The position numbers and the translations under genes were made by a program. From positions 1 to 64,000 of the forward strand of contig JACCGJ010019061.1 of assembly GCA_013407085.1 (NCBI GenBank): DNA of 64,000 nucleotides, in the 5' to 3' direction. This DNA comes from Atriophallophorus winterbourni. Lineage: Eukaryota > Platyhelminthes > Trematoda > Plagiorchiida > Microphallidae. Positions 11,641-23,528 of this stretch are shown in pieces. Position 1 is the first letter of the stretch. Every line of letters starts with the position of its first letter. The notes under the pieces were generated by a model that was not told the origin of the DNA, did not search any database, and saw only the letters and a list, made by a program, of their open reading frames with translations.

Positions 11641-12159
11641 AATACAAGACTCCAGGTTCATTCTTATTATTATGATTGTGCGACTACGGGTCGCTTAGAC
11701 ACAAAGGGGTAATGGACCGCTCCAATTACAGCCATTTACGTATTTCCCTGTTTAGGTTTCTCAACTTATTTCTCCGCATCAGTGTTTTGCCACCTGAGTG
11801 TTTTTTTGGATTTTTGCGTTTCGCGCCCGTCATTCTTACTGTGGTGTGTGACACACGATTAATCGCTACTTATCTTCCTCGGTAAAGGTTTTTCAACGTG
11901 AAACGCACGCACGCAGAACGAGCAGCTCGAAACGTTGTAAATACCAACCATACCGGAAGATGTCGCGTGCCTCAATGCAACGTAGACACGAAAAACGAAC
12001 GAGCGCGGAATATTTTTACCTCCTCCAGATATTCCATCTTCCTAGCGTCAGACTGCCTGCATGTCTGATTAGATACCATCGGCTTGTCGGGACTTAAAAA
12101 GATGATTGAGAAATGAAATGACCGGCTATCGATTCCCATCGCGCTAAGCGGAACGAATC

Positions 12160-12370
12160 AACTTGGTTTCCGTTTGTAATCCGTGCATCGTGGGGTGCGC
12201 TTTAGTAGATATAATCTTGTCATCATAAGAGAAAATTGCTTCGGTTGAACTCAAACGATCTCATTGTTGCTTTTTTCTGTTCCGTCAATATCGCCTTCGA
12301 CACTGTTTTTCTGACCTGCCATTATCCTATTGCTTTATGGACCCTTTCGCTTATTTTGATCTTGATTTAC
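12160..12370 (+). mobile_element. worn LINE RT fragment
   Basis: Plus-strand pieces read NESTWFPFVIR, then NIAFDTVFLTCHYPIALWTL. This resembles the LINE palm region (QHGFR....C...L ... D...AFD.V), but with stops and frame changes. The assignment rests on one motif. Confidence 0.35.
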
Positions 12371-12454
12371 TGCACACAATATTTTAACCCGGTTAACCCC
12401 AATAATTGAGGTATGTTTTTACTATATTTGATTGTCCGATTCTGTCACCATGAC

Positions 12455-12565
12455 ATCGTCGTCATCATCACAGGAAACACTTCACCAGTACTGAATGCTT
12501 AACTGAGGATTTTGCGCGTCATTCAACTTGGGACGTTTCATTGATTGTCAAATACAATCAAAACT
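12455..12565. repeat. Penelope-like element fragment
   Basis: It begins with the gtcgtcatcatcacag repeat also seen at 10,915. It continues as ttttgcgcgtcattcaactt, gggacgtttcattgattgtc and aaatacaat, similar in the same orientation to 4607-4660 within the Penelope-like element (ttttgagcgtcactcaactt...). It is non-coding here. Confidence 0.45.
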
Positions 12566-12751
12566 CATAGGGTTTTTGCTCGCCAGAGATCTGAGTTTCA
12601 GAATGATGAGGGGTGTGCGCATTAGAATAAGTCAATAATGCTTCATTATCGCTGCAACGCTGGCATACAAAACGTTAGTACAGTACATAAACTGACTTCC
12701 ATATTGGCAAAACATCTTTGGTATTTTTATTGATTCCCGATGATTTTGAGC

Positions 12752-12795
12752 TATGGTTACTGTAAAGTATTTGCTTTTTAGACGATTGAAACTTT
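12752..12795 (+). repeat. solo 3' tail of the CR1-like LINE
   Basis: tgctttttagacgattgaaa followed by ctttgaattactttaa matches the 3' end of the full element at about 19,335 (tgctttttagaccattaaaa plus attg repeats) and of the minus-strand copy near 33,000. It marks a severely 5'-truncated insertion just upstream of a haspin exon. Confidence 0.55.
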
Positions 12796-12940
12796 GAATT
12801 ACTTTAAACGCTTAGACGGAATGACGAAATCGACTCGCGGAACTCTGATTGTTTGGATTTCTTCTCCTGTCGTTCCATACCACTTTCTTTGCAATTACCG
12901 TTTCTTCTCCCGCTGTGAGTTTCCATTCGACCTTGTGCAG

Positions 12941-13229
12941 CCCTCCTGCCCGGCCGCTCGTCTGAGTATCCTTCGACAAATCGCTCTGGCCCTAGCCTGT
13001 GCAGAATCGGAACTACGCTTTGAACATCGTGATCTTCATAGGGGCAACGTTCTCATCAAATCCGACCCGCATCTGCCAAGCGTCGGGGATGTTGGTGGAT
13101 GCATTCACTGTCAAGGGACAGACGCTAAACAAAACCTAGCCTTTGTGCTGGGTGAACGGCGTTACGAGGTCCCGACGTTTGGAGTTCATGCTGTCATTAT
13201 CGATTTCACGCTGTCCAGATTGGAGCAAG
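12941..13229 (+). CDS. HASPIN: haspin exon: catalytic loop and metal-binding motif
   Basis: This is the decisive exon. After ccttgtgcag it reads PSCPAARLSILRQIALALAC, then AESELRFEHRDLHRGNVLIK, a 30-40-residue insert, and GVHAVIIDFTLSRLEQ, ending at the donor caag|gttggt. HRDLH.GNV is the haspin catalytic loop (Asp is the proton acceptor, Asn binds metal). IIDFTLSRLE corresponds to the family's unusual metal-binding motif, DYT in human haspin, here DFT. No stop or frameshift interrupts the exon. It ends one base into an Asp codon completed by the next exon. The longer open frame that begins upstream at 12,794 is intron read-through. Confidence 0.9.
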
Positions 13230-13959
13230 GTTGGTGGGGCCCACAGCTAGTGTAGCATTGTTCCAAGTCTCCTTCGCTTCGAATAATCCTTTTCATTTTG
13301 TTTCCTCTTATCACACAAAAACAGAAATACATAAGGGTTAGTGAACCCCGTTGCAGTGGTAAAACAGAGTCTAGTCAATGGGCCCACTTGAAACGTCACT
13401 CATTCGCGCTTGAATGTGACTGGTTATGGCTCAATTGTCTCAGTGCTGCTCGTGAAGCATGTTGTTTGTAAATGACACGAAATTGTTAAAGAATTACCCT
13501 CTCGGGCGATACCAGTCACCCGCTCTCGAGGTTGCCTACATCATAATCCCCTCGTGACTGTTTAGTAATTCTTCTATTATTGGCAGTATACGTCACCTTA
13601 CAGTCGATTGACTTGTAACGCGAGTGCAATCGTACTGATATCGTATTGATGGCCCTTTTGTCAGTTTAACAGTGGTTATTGTGGTTCATCTGAGGGAAGT
13701 ACAAACTCGTTACTTTGATCTCAAGAAGCATGGATGTTCTACTTTGTCGTTTATTTGGTTTGCTTGGGTCGCATTGATGCTTGTGTGATAAAACCAAATA
13801 GTTCGTTGTTACATCCCCCCTTCCCGACGGTTGTACATTCAGAAAACAGCGCGTTTACCCGCCATACTAAGGAGTGTACCGCCTTTAGTTGGACATCTCC
13901 GTGATATCTCGAGCGTCCGGTTCTGTGGGGAATTCTAAAGCTTTATGCAGAACTTTGGA

Positions 13960-14185
13960 TTGGTGTTGTGAAGCATGCAAACACGATTTTTGTTTGGACC
14001 CACTTTGTGTGGGCAACATTGAACAAGGTTTTCGTGTCGAACATTGGTGCATACAAATTCAATCTTCCACCACTTTTCCAAGGATGGCGGATACTTTTCC
14101 TCATACGTGATGAAAGTGCATACATCACGAAACCAGTCGTGGGGTGTGTTTTGAATGCATGTAACTACGGGTTTTTGTTATGAAA
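13960..14185 (+). repeat. dispersed repeat family B, copy 1
   Basis: The stretch gtgcatacatcacgaaacca, gtcgtggggtgtg, then aatgcatgtaac resembles 22,150-22,215 (gtgcaaatagcacgaaaccg, gtcgtgtggtgtt, aatgcatgcaaatg). The core gaaaccggt.gtg.ggtgt also appears in family A, so the two families may be related. No coding signature is visible. Confidence 0.4.
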
Positions 14186-14308
14186 TTCTATACTTAGGAA
14201 GTGAAAATCATCTCAAATTTGTATGTCTCGATTGGCTCCATTTGCCTTATTGTGCTTTGTACAATTCTCGATGACTGTTTCGTACTTCAACCTGATGTGA
14301 TTTTCTAG

Positions 14309-14411
14309 ATGGCGGTTGTGTCTACGTGAATTTGGCGGCAGACCCAGGGCTCTTCGAGTCTGAGGGTGATTATCAATTTGAAATTTATCGCCTCATGCGG
14401 GAGCACAATAA
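14309..14411 (+). CDS. HASPIN: haspin exon: GDYQFEIYRLM segment
   Basis: After ttttctag, the exon completes the Asp codon and reads GGCVYVNLAADPGLFESEGD, then YQFEIYRLMREHN, ending at a consensus donor (aa|gtaagt). The piece (E/T).(E/G)GDYQF(D/E)IYRLM is specific to the haspin C-lobe, where ordinary kinases have an APE/activation segment. Confidence 0.9.
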
Positions 14412-14529
14412 GTAAGTCACCCATCTTGTCCATTTGCCGGGTTGGAATGCCTTTTAAAGATGTTCACGAGAAACTGTTTGGAAATGTGTTCATTCCCCAT
14501 TCCCCTGCTTTGCTCTCCTACTGAAACAT

Positions 14530-15345
14530 GAATTGGGGTCGCGATGTGATCAGACAAGCTTTTCAACCTGATCAACCGTTTGAGAGCACAAACCAAGGCA
14601 CGGGGTGTGCTAATGTGTGACGTGCTGTTTGCCAGCCATCTTTGTTCACTAACAGTATCAGCCTCCCTTGCTGTCGGACTGCATATAATCAGCATGCGAA
14701 GACTGTGTGCTGATTTCAAACCTTAACAAAACCGAGGTCCTTGGATAAGAAAATGTATCACCTCTCATCACCATTGTTAAAAACTATCAGCTTTCACCAA
14801 TACCTCATTTCAAATATCTTGGCTCCGCTACTGCGGCTAACCTTTCGGTGTGCATCGAGTTAGAGAAGCAGATTAACAGAGGAATTCTCAACCTACCCCA
14901 TCCAAACTTCCACACGTATTAAATGCTTCGGGAGCTTAACAGGAAGACAAAACAATGGTATATAGCGTGTACGTAGTAAATGCTTTACCGTATTGAATCC
15001 CAACCCGGCCATCCACACAAGACACAAACGGAAGCTGGATGCCTTCTTCTTACGAGCATCTGTCGCATCTTGAACATTATCGTGCATGGGCTGTGCAGGA
15101 AATTCAAATGTGCTCACTAAAGCTTCTTCACAGAGCATGGTCACCATACAAAGACTATGCGGTACTTTGTCTGGATCAGGCTTGTGCTAAGACTGGGTCA
15201 TGTGTCCTAAATGGGAAGCGTTCGTATATCAAACGATCTACTCTATGGGGACTTGAAATCATGAAGTTGACCTTTGGGTACGACGAAGACGTTTACAAAA
15301 GAGACATGAATGTACTTGATATTGATCCTACGAGTTAGCGAAACC
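14530..15345 (+). mobile_element. LINE fragment, RT palm to C-terminus, decayed
   Basis: Plus-strand frames show, in order, a degenerate FADD region (about 14,600-14,720), NKTEVL at about 14,727, PHFKYLGSATAANLSVCIEL with EKQINRG at 14,800-14,885, and a tail containing YEHLSHLEHYRAWAVQEIQM (15,042-15,110). This is the usual RTE/L2-type order (K.....KYLGS.I......E...RI ... L.CLR.I). Several frameshifts are present. It lies in the last haspin intron, upstream of the CR1-like element. Confidence 0.6.
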
Positions 15346-15964
15346 TTGATGTTGATCGCTGCCTCAGGAATCGCTGTGTAAACGGTCGTCTTAAATTATT
15401 CATTAACGCCAGCATCATCCAAAAGTGATTTCTGCCCACGATCTCTGAAATCCTTGAAGTTGGTTAGATAGTACGCGAAAGTTGCTTCTCAAGCAGGTTG
15501 GACAGGAACTAAGCCTCCCCTGACTTGAATTGGCTTCTTTCTTCGAGCTGATCTACAGCCCACGTTAGTCATCTTACTTGCTCTTATAGCCCCTGTGGTT
15601 CGGCTACGAAAGGATGGGTATATTTTAAACACGTAGCATTGCGTGCTGTTTGATATGTATTGACGTACAGCAGCCGATTTTCATACTATGCGTATCGGTT
15701 GACACTGCAAGAGAAGTTTAGAGGTGATGTAGATAACTGCAGATGGAACATGGGTCATCTTCTGCTCATGGACTCTCCAAGCAGACAGGTGCCAAAACAT
15801 CTTTTGCAATGCATCACACCATCTAGCATTGGTAGGCGCGGTGCAAACTCTAATCGATGACAGATGTGTGACCACCTTCTGTTTGACATATTTACGTAGT
15901 TGTATCAACTGTCTTTTGCCTTTTCCCGACTACAGTAATATTTAAAAATAAACTTCCTAATGAG

Positions 15965-18900
15965 TACTATGGTTGATACTGTACGTTCCAACTGGAAATG
16001 CTGAAAGCACAAAATCCCAAAAGGTGTAATCCTTAGCGATCACATAAACACTGATATAAATGCAGCCCATTCTGCATTAAATACTGTCAGGATTAGTGAA
16101 GCCCTATCAACTGAACCAAAAAATGAATCTTCAGCTGGGACACAAGATCAGCAATCGAACGCAAAGCCACCCCAAATGACTCCCGAGAGTGGACTGAAGC
16201 CAGACAAAGAAATCTTTTTTGGCCAAAAAGAGGACTTGATTTGCGCCTCTCAACCTGAAACGACCGATATGCTACTTAACTTGTCAAAAACAGAACAGTG
16301 CCGACTCTTCCAGAGTCAGCGTGACAATGACGGTTGTCTCAGATTATGCCATCACACGACACCATCCATCTTTGCTTACCAAAACTGTTCTTGGATGCCT
16401 CTATACCAATGCCCAATGCTTGATTAACAAATTTGCCGAACTTGTCGCTCGGTTTGAGACTAAACGACCTCAGCTAATTGCCATTACCGAAACTTGGCTG
16501 AGCCCGGAAATCCACGATTGTGAGTTAGAGATTGCTGGCATGTCACTGCTCCGCCGAGACCGTGCGTCACGTGGAGGAGGTGTGGCACTCTATTATGATC
16601 AGAGACTCAAGTGCAAAGAACTGACGGATTCCGACTTGGTGCTTCAGGACACGCTATGGTGTTTGTTGACAACGTCTACAGGCGATGATTGCACAATCGG
16701 CGTAATTTATCGTCCACCAGCAGCCCCGGAAGTGTATAATACGAATCTACTCGACAAGCTACGCTTGATTGCCTCGAGATATCATACCAGAATCTTGATC
16801 ATGGGAGACTTTAATCTGCCTAACTTGCTGAAGACGAACAAAATTTCTCAGACCTCCACTGCTGCCATCTTCCAGCAGCTGTTTGACGAAATTCCCTTGT
16901 ATAATCACGTTGAAAGCAATACAAGATACAGAGGGAGAGATATGCCTTCAATGCTCGATCTTATCTTGACAACTGAAGAAGACTCCGTCGAAAACATTAC
17001 ATACGATTGTCCGCTAGGTTCGAGCGACCATTTGGTCTTGAATTTTGACTACCTATGTCAAGCAGAGCGAACAAACGATACAACAAAATTCATCAGAAAG
17101 GTATGCCTATCTAAATTATCAAACGCCCTAAGTTTGATTAACGATTGGCAAATTGAAGGCATAGGAGTAAAAGAGCAGTGGTGTAGCATTTTGACCAATC
17201 TAACCGGGAAATCAACTCAAACTCAGCATTCGTACCAAAACAGTGTGGAAAGCATTCGAATTTAAAATCCGCAGTCGCACTCGGAAATGGATTAAACTGC
17301 GAAATAAGGCTTGGATAAACCATCGCCGGTTAACCACCGATGCCACATGGGAGACCTTTAGAAAACTAAGAAACCAGGTCATTAAACTTATTGCTGAAGA
17401 CAAAATACAGTATCAAGCTGTCATAATGTCTAAAATGAAACGGAATCCCAAGCTTCTTTACCAGATTGTGAACAAGCAGTGTTCAGTGAAACCAGGAGTT
17501 GCGGTTTGCGGACGCCACTGGAATGACCACAAATGCAGCTGACACCGCGGATGTTTTGGTAAATTATTATGCTACAGTATTTTGTCCAAAGGAAAGCGTG
17601 GATATACAAATGGATCCAGAAATAACGCATCCTCTGCCATTGTACACAATAACCATCACCAAAGAAGAGGTGCTGGGAACTCTACTATCGTTGAATCCCA
17701 GAAAATCCCCTGGTTGTGATAAAGTAACCCCGAATATACTCAAGCATTGTGCACAATCTCTATGCGGACCTCTAACTCAGTTATTCTGCGAATCGTTGTC
17801 GCAAAGTGTCATACCGACTGAATGGAAATCTGGTATAATCTCCCCGATTTTCAAAGGCGGGTGCGTTCGGAGCCCGCAAATTACAGACCTGTTACTTTGT
17901 TGTCCGCCGTATCCAAGGTACTCGAAAGGATCGTGGCAAACAAACTGAGCAAATACCTTGAGGAAAATAAGCTATTTTCGGGAGCGTAACACGGTTTAGA
18001 AGGGGATACTCCTGCCTTACTAACCTTCTCCTTACCCTTGACGACTGGACTCGAGCAGTAGATGCTGGGGATACTATCCATGTATGTACCTCGATATGTC
18101 GAAAGCATTTGACCGTGTAAACCACAGTATTCTCTTGCAGAAGCTGGAACAGTGTGGTATCACTGGCAGTCTGTTAGCATGTTTAGAAAATTACCTGACT
18201 GATCTGCTTGTTCAAGTCTCTGTGGACGGTGCACTATCGAAGTCGGTAGCCGTGACAAGTGGAGTGCCTCAAGGATCCGTCCTCGGACCAATCCTCTTCG
18301 CGCTTTATGCTAATGACATACCGGATCTCATCAAATGCAAGATCGTACTGTTCGCGGACGATATAAAAGTGTTGTCGAAGATAAGTAAGTCGGAAGACTG
18401 CGAACTGCTCCAGAAGGATCTGGACAACCTCCAGGTTTGGTCCCTAAAAAATCGCATATTTTTCAATCTCCAAAAGTGTCACATGTTAAACATTGGCAAA
18501 TATATGGAGTACCATTATTTTCTTGGAACACACAGCCTCTCGTGGACCATGGAACAAAAGGACTTGGGTGTGTTAATAAGCAACACCCTAGGGATGTCGA
18601 GCCACTGCAATCACCTCTATCGCAAAACAACACAGAAATTGTCACTCCTAAAGAGAATTTTCGGTAGGTTCGTAAAACAGACATTTCCCTGTATTATAAA
18701 TACGTGCATCAGACCTACGATGGAATATGCAGTTCAAGCATGGTCGCCATGGCTTAAAAAAGATGTTGCGACTTTGCAACGAATATGTCATCGAGCTACC
18801 AAACTTGTCACCGGACTCAGCCGAAAACTCTACAATGAGCGAATCAAAACGCTAAATTTATTTGATTATCCACGTCGTCGTCTCCGAGGGGATTTGATTC

Positions 18901-19372
18901 TGGTTTACAATATTTTGAATACCGAAAATACCCTCTACAATGCTTATTGAATCTACGGAGCTCGCATAATACAAGAGCTCACATATTTACTCTAACTGTC
19001 CTTCACTGGAGACTCAACTGCAGACGACATTTTTTTGCCGTGCGAGTTTGTTTTACTTGGAACAATCTACCAGATAATGTTGTGAACTCACCAAACCAGC
19101 AAACTTTCAAGAGAAGCATTGATGCCTTTTTGATCCTAAACCCGTGCATCGAAGAAAACTATACATCTTAACACCACGCATCTACATTTGTTTTCCCAAC
19201 AATCGAAAACAATTTCTGCCCTTTGGATTTTCAATTGATTCTTGAACTGCTCACTAAGCAACCTAATTCCATTTTTGCTTGTTATATTATTCGATGTTGC
19301 CATATTATTCTGTGGTTTTTTGTAAAGCTATATGCTTTTTAGACCATTAAAATTGAATTGAATTGAATATAT
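15965..19372 (+). mobile_element. CR1-like LINE, nearly full coding length, 5'-truncated
   Basis: An APE endonuclease (about 16,400-17,080) carries LIAITETWLS, ILIMGDFNLPN and LGSSDHLVLNF, with the catalytic residues of GDFN and SDH present. The RT follows (17,540-18,950) with NPRKSPGCDKVTPNILK, YLDMSKAFDRVNHSILLQKL, TSGVPQGSVLGPILFALYAN and VLFADDIKVL. The C-terminal region (18,690-19,170) has RPTMEYAVQAWSP. About four frameshifts and a few stops break the ORF (near 17,215, 17,510, 17,850 and 18,950), so it is inactive but young for this window. The 3' end carries gctatatgctttttagacca and a short attga/ttgaa microsatellite at 19,345-19,367, typical of CR1 tails. It sits in the last haspin intron, in the same orientation as the gene. 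Confidence 0.85.
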
Positions 19373-19444
19373 TCATAAAAAAGTCAGAAACTCTCGCGAT
19401 GCAAGCAGGTCTAATTGAATTTTCTCTATTCATCTTTCGGTTAG

Positions 19445-19667
19445 CAATCGTTGGGACACATTCTGCCCGAAATCCAATGTGATGTGGCTCCACTATTTGG
19501 CGACCAAATTGCTGGACGCTTCGACCTCAGGTGACGCTCTCCTGTCTTCGCATTCCCTAGTGCAACAACAACTCGTACAATTTGAACACCAGCTGCGCTC
19601 GTTTCCTTACAATTCTATCACCGAACTCACTACCGAGCACCCACTATTCGTTGATTTGGTTCACTAA
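19445..19667 (+). CDS. HASPIN: haspin terminal exon with stop codon
   Basis: After tctttcggttag the exon completes an Asn codon and reads NRWDTFCPKSNVMWLHYLAT, then KLLD... and ends ...TTEHPLFVDLVH with TAA at 19665-19667. It matches the haspin C-terminus (NNNRW..Y.P.SNVLWLHYLTDKML) and has the usual length from that motif to the stop. The CR1-like element inserted upstream left the acceptor intact. Confidence 0.9.
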
Positions 19668-20881
19668 CTTTGCATTACTTAATTGCTATTCATTGTTTCT
19701 ACATGGGGTGTTGTGGGAATATTGTGGTTGCAATGATTCACATCGGTTCTATAATTTCGACAAAATTCTTACCAATTGCATGGAGGCTTTGTTGAGAATG
19801 TTATGCTACGCCTTAGGAAGTTTATGTACATGGACCGGTCAGAATGCGAACCGCAACATGAACACGGTTAGTTCACTGTGGTTGATTATAACTGAAGGCG
19901 ATCATCCCAACAGCATCTCCAACCTACTCTACCGATACCGTTGGTTCAGATTAATTTTGTGTATTAAGTGACGTCTGATGGTGCCGAGTGATGTTGAGCT
20001 TGTTGCAATCAACACACCGACTGCAGGAAGATCAACCGTATTATGCCAAGTACCGACGCAGTTAGTCTGAGAAACGCAGAGTGTTTGGCCGCAAAAATCT
20101 TCATTTTCAGATCCGCCGCTACTTGTTCGGTTTCAGTTTACACACGTGTGAATTGTTGGAGTTTCCGTTACTATTCCCGTAGACCATTGAAAGTTAAACA
20201 CTTGAGCGGGCTACTTATCAGGGGGATGTGGCGGTCTGAAACATTGTTCAAGAGGCGTGCATGGGTACGGTCGTGGACTATCATGGTTGGAAACCGACAT
20301 TTGAGTAGTGTGAATGATTCATTATAAGGCAACGTAATTGTTACATGATCAGGCGACCTACTCTTTGAGCAGGGACCCCGATTAAGCATCCTCGTGCATT
20401 TGGAGCTACTCTCATACCAAAGTGCTTAGGCACGAGTCATACACATACTGTCTCTGGAACGATCAAACTCTGTGTACTTGCTAAGTAAAACGATTCAATG
20501 CTTTTAAGATTTTATGTCGAGTAACCTTACAATGTTTCCCACGTATGGCGTATTGTTGTGTTACTCTGCATCTGACCCATGAATTTCTGCGTGCCCACTG
20601 CTAACCTGTTCTTACTGACCATCCACTACCTCTTTGCTTATTGATTTTCACTTCAATAGTGCAGTTTATCACTCGTAAGCACCTGGAAAGATTGATTCAT
20701 TATCATGCACAGCTAACACCTTGCATAATTGATTTGACAGTATCTTATCCGACGTGCAACTTCTAACTGTGCTGCACTTTACCTGGTGTGTATTCATACA
20801 TACATACTGCAGGATAGAAGCATTGCGTGTTAATTAACATTATTTTAAATGTAACATATTTTCCGTGGACGTTGCCACTCA

Positions 20882-21093
20882 TCAGTATCGATTGTAAAAT
20901 GTGTATCCAATCAGGATTAGCGTAAACAGAATACTGTTTACAGCAAATATCCACAAAGCAATCACTGCGTAATAGGCGAGTGTGGTAATCACCAATTCTT
21001 CTTCAGGTGTAAGCGTGCCGTCTTCCTCTTCATCCTGGGCGTTAACGAACGCCAGTTTTCCAGACAACACGAGGACGATAAGGATGAACACCA
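20882..21093 (-). CDS. small membrane protein, paralog 2 (terminal exon)
   Basis: An unrecognised family. After an acceptor-like acatttcatttcacag on the minus strand the exon reads VFILIVLVLSGKLAFVNAQD (signal-peptide-like, possible cleavage after VNA), EEEDG, TLTPEEELVITTL, then AYYAVIALWIFAVNSILFTL and ILIGYTFYNRY with TGA at 20,884-20,882. TLTP.EE plus the helix core YYAVIALWI.A(V/I)N are shared with paralog 1. An ATG at 21,139 is in frame without an intron, so an unspliced start is also possible. It is arranged head-to-head with paralog 3, 2.4 kb apart. Confidence 0.7.
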
Positions 21094-22004
21094 CTGTGAA
21101 ATGAAATGTAACAATTCGTAAATGATAACCGACAATCATAACGAGACAATGGTGAAGAATATGATTTGCTATTAGGTAATTACGAACTGCAAAATTGCCG
21201 TCACGCTTCTCTTAGCTTCAACCTGGTTCTTCGATATGCAGTTTCAACACAAATCATTTATGAATAAGGCCAGTGCAATTCGATCACCGAGTCCAGAATG
21301 TGCTGAAACACGTGGCTCAAAGATGAGTTGTTTTCAACCACTAACTAACCGAGGAAACAGGAAATCTACCATGAGGTTTGAGACACCCGATATTGATTTA
21401 TAAATTTGATGCTTTTCTACCAAACATGTGTGATCGCGTAGCAGGATGATCACTTTCGCAGGTGGGTGTCGGTACAGTGAACCACTGAGTTTGAATGTCC
21501 GTCTTTTCGCGTGCTGGTGCTCAACCAATTTCGGTGTTATTTCACATGATCTATCCCATCAAGCGGACAAACCCTCTCACACTTTCCCCACCTGCTTGAA
21601 CCTAAGTAATCATAAAATCCATGGAGTCACTTCATCAACTCTTCGAATGTGAACTAGCTGAATAGCCGCTATTTTCTCCTAGTCCGTTAAGCTTTATCGC
21701 CCAACCGAAGGAACTATTTGCTACGTTTGTTTTATTGATGATAGATTCAATCCATAGTAATTTATCTTTGTAGCAAATGAACTTACATTGTGTCTTCATG
21801 TTTCACACAGCTTTCCTAAAAAAGATAAAATAATCCAATTTTTAATTCACATGAGTTATGCCTCGTATTTACATTTACTGACATTACTTACCTTTAAGTG
21901 CACTCAAGTCTGCGCGGTTACCTTGCAAACTAAATCATTTTTATACAACCGGGACTCATTATCCGTGGTCGTAAATAATAAGAATGGGTGAGGGACCCTT
22001 ATAA

Positions 22005-22220
22005 TGATTTTTTACACCCAGCATTTGCTTGGTTTGTACCGTGTGTTCATGGCACCGCTGTGCGTATGCAACATTTCTACACTTGTGGAACAGCGGCGCA
22101 ATTGACCACATTTGTACCATTCAAGTGCATACGGATCCTGATCCCACTGTACCTGGTGAGTGCAAATAGCACGAAACCGGTCGTGTGGTGTTTGTCTGAT
22201 GGAAATGCATGCAAATGACA
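22005..22220. repeat. dispersed repeat family B, copy 2
   Basis: It shares cacgaaaccggtcgtgtggt and gaaatgcatgcaaatg with the copy near 14,115-14,165, in the same orientation. The upstream part (tgcttggtttgtaccgtgtg) has only loose similarity to 13,960-14,040. No coding signature is visible. Confidence 0.4.
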
Positions 22221-23528
22221 TTGTATTCTAGCTATTTCAAATAAAACTCGAAGTTCTAGTTGACTAGAGTATTAAACGAAATAAATTATTGGCCCTTATT
22301 TAAAAAAAATTGAGTTAGATCGACAACTTGTCGTTGAATGCGGGCGAATTATTGTGCGATTGTTTACGACTCCCAAAAAGTTAATAAATACAACGGCATT
22401 GTAAGGAACAAGCGGCAGGACTTCGCACTGAGTTTGATTGTGTAAGTCTCGTTGTTTTCGAGTGTACTCGTTTTTCACGGTTTACTGATGTATCATCTAT
22501 CCTTGTTGTAGACCCGTGAAGTAGCAATGAAAACAACTCGTGAGTTTATCGTGATCTGAAAATTTTAGTGTTATTCCGAAGTTATTGTATTTCCTTTGTA
22601 AATTAAAATTTCGTTTTTCGATTGGAGTCGGGGCACCAGGATAATCTGTTGGTTACCTTTATGGTGAATGCCACTCATACACGATTCTTAAGTTCCAGTT
22701 TGTTTATGTCAAATTTTAAATGTGGATTTGTTTTATAATTACAAACTGTTATTGCTTGTTAAATGCCACTTCCCGTTTCTGTGATTACAGGGCAGTCCCG
22801 TGTGGGTTTCTTGTATTAAGCCGAGTATAATTTGGCTCCCAATAATATTCCCCAAGATCATGAATTAAAATCAACAATCACTCGAAAATGAGATGCTAGT
22901 TTGGTTATCTACAAAATCTTCTATAAAGGCTAGATAAATGAACTTCAAATTACTCAGACACGAAATTTAACTAAGCACATGCCATATAACTCAATGACAC
23001 TTTCACAAAAAATCAATTGCTCGCTCCATGGTCAAAGGAAGACATTTATCGAGATGTTTTATTAATTCTCGCTTTTATGAGATGGTGATTTTTGCGAATT
23101 TCATTCCGAAAACGGTTTTACAAACTTCCAGTACCTCTGAATCTTGTCTATATAACCGTGGTTAGCCATACCTCGTGCAGCAAATCTTGCGGCTGGGAAC
23201 AGCATCAGAGAATGATTATGGTCCAGCTACATAATAAATCGGAAGAGTTAAAGTTTGTCTGATCAACATACCCCGCAATTTTCCTAACGTCATTCTAGTG
23301 TATTCCGTAAAGTTTACCACTATCGAAACACTGATAAAAACTGATTGGGACAATTCATGACTAAACAAACATTTAACTCTCACGGTCACATTTTAGAAAC
23401 GAACATTTTTATAAAACCTACGTAATAAAATATATGTAGATAAAAATACGTGATCAAAATCTGTCGATTTAGTTTTGGTAAACGTCGTTACTTATAAGTA
23501 GTCTAATAATAATTATTTTGATTTGCAG

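Larger units (their letters stand above)
5128..19667 (+). other. HASPIN: haspin-type kinase gene (span of the recognisable exons)
   Basis: Six exons (5128-5190, 5279-~5350, 6526-6600, 12941-13229, 14309-14411, 19445-19667) translate in order into the haspin kinase domain from the end of the N-lobe to the stop codon. Haspin phosphorylates histone H3 Thr3 in mitosis and acts on chromatin. Diagnostic pieces are VQGAF..YLTKAWERY, PQLWLIIE, LRFEHRDLHRGNVLIKS, VIIDFTLSRLEQD, GDYQFEIYRLM and NRWDTFCPKSNVMWLHYL. The last four introns are long; the one before the final exon holds a 3.4 kb CR1-like LINE, and the 6.3 kb intron after 6600 holds a small antisense gene and a 28S rRNA fragment. The glycine-loop exons and the long N-terminal region were not found and may lie to the left. 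One splice acceptor looks damaged (near 5278) and the exon end near 5350 is unresolved, so the gene may be functional, or a recently broken copy. Confidence 0.88.

Noticed and set aside
12794..13255. One 153-residue ORF as a single gene
   Set aside because: Only 12,941-13,229 is coding (haspin exon). The first part is intron and CR1 tail; the last part runs past the donor.
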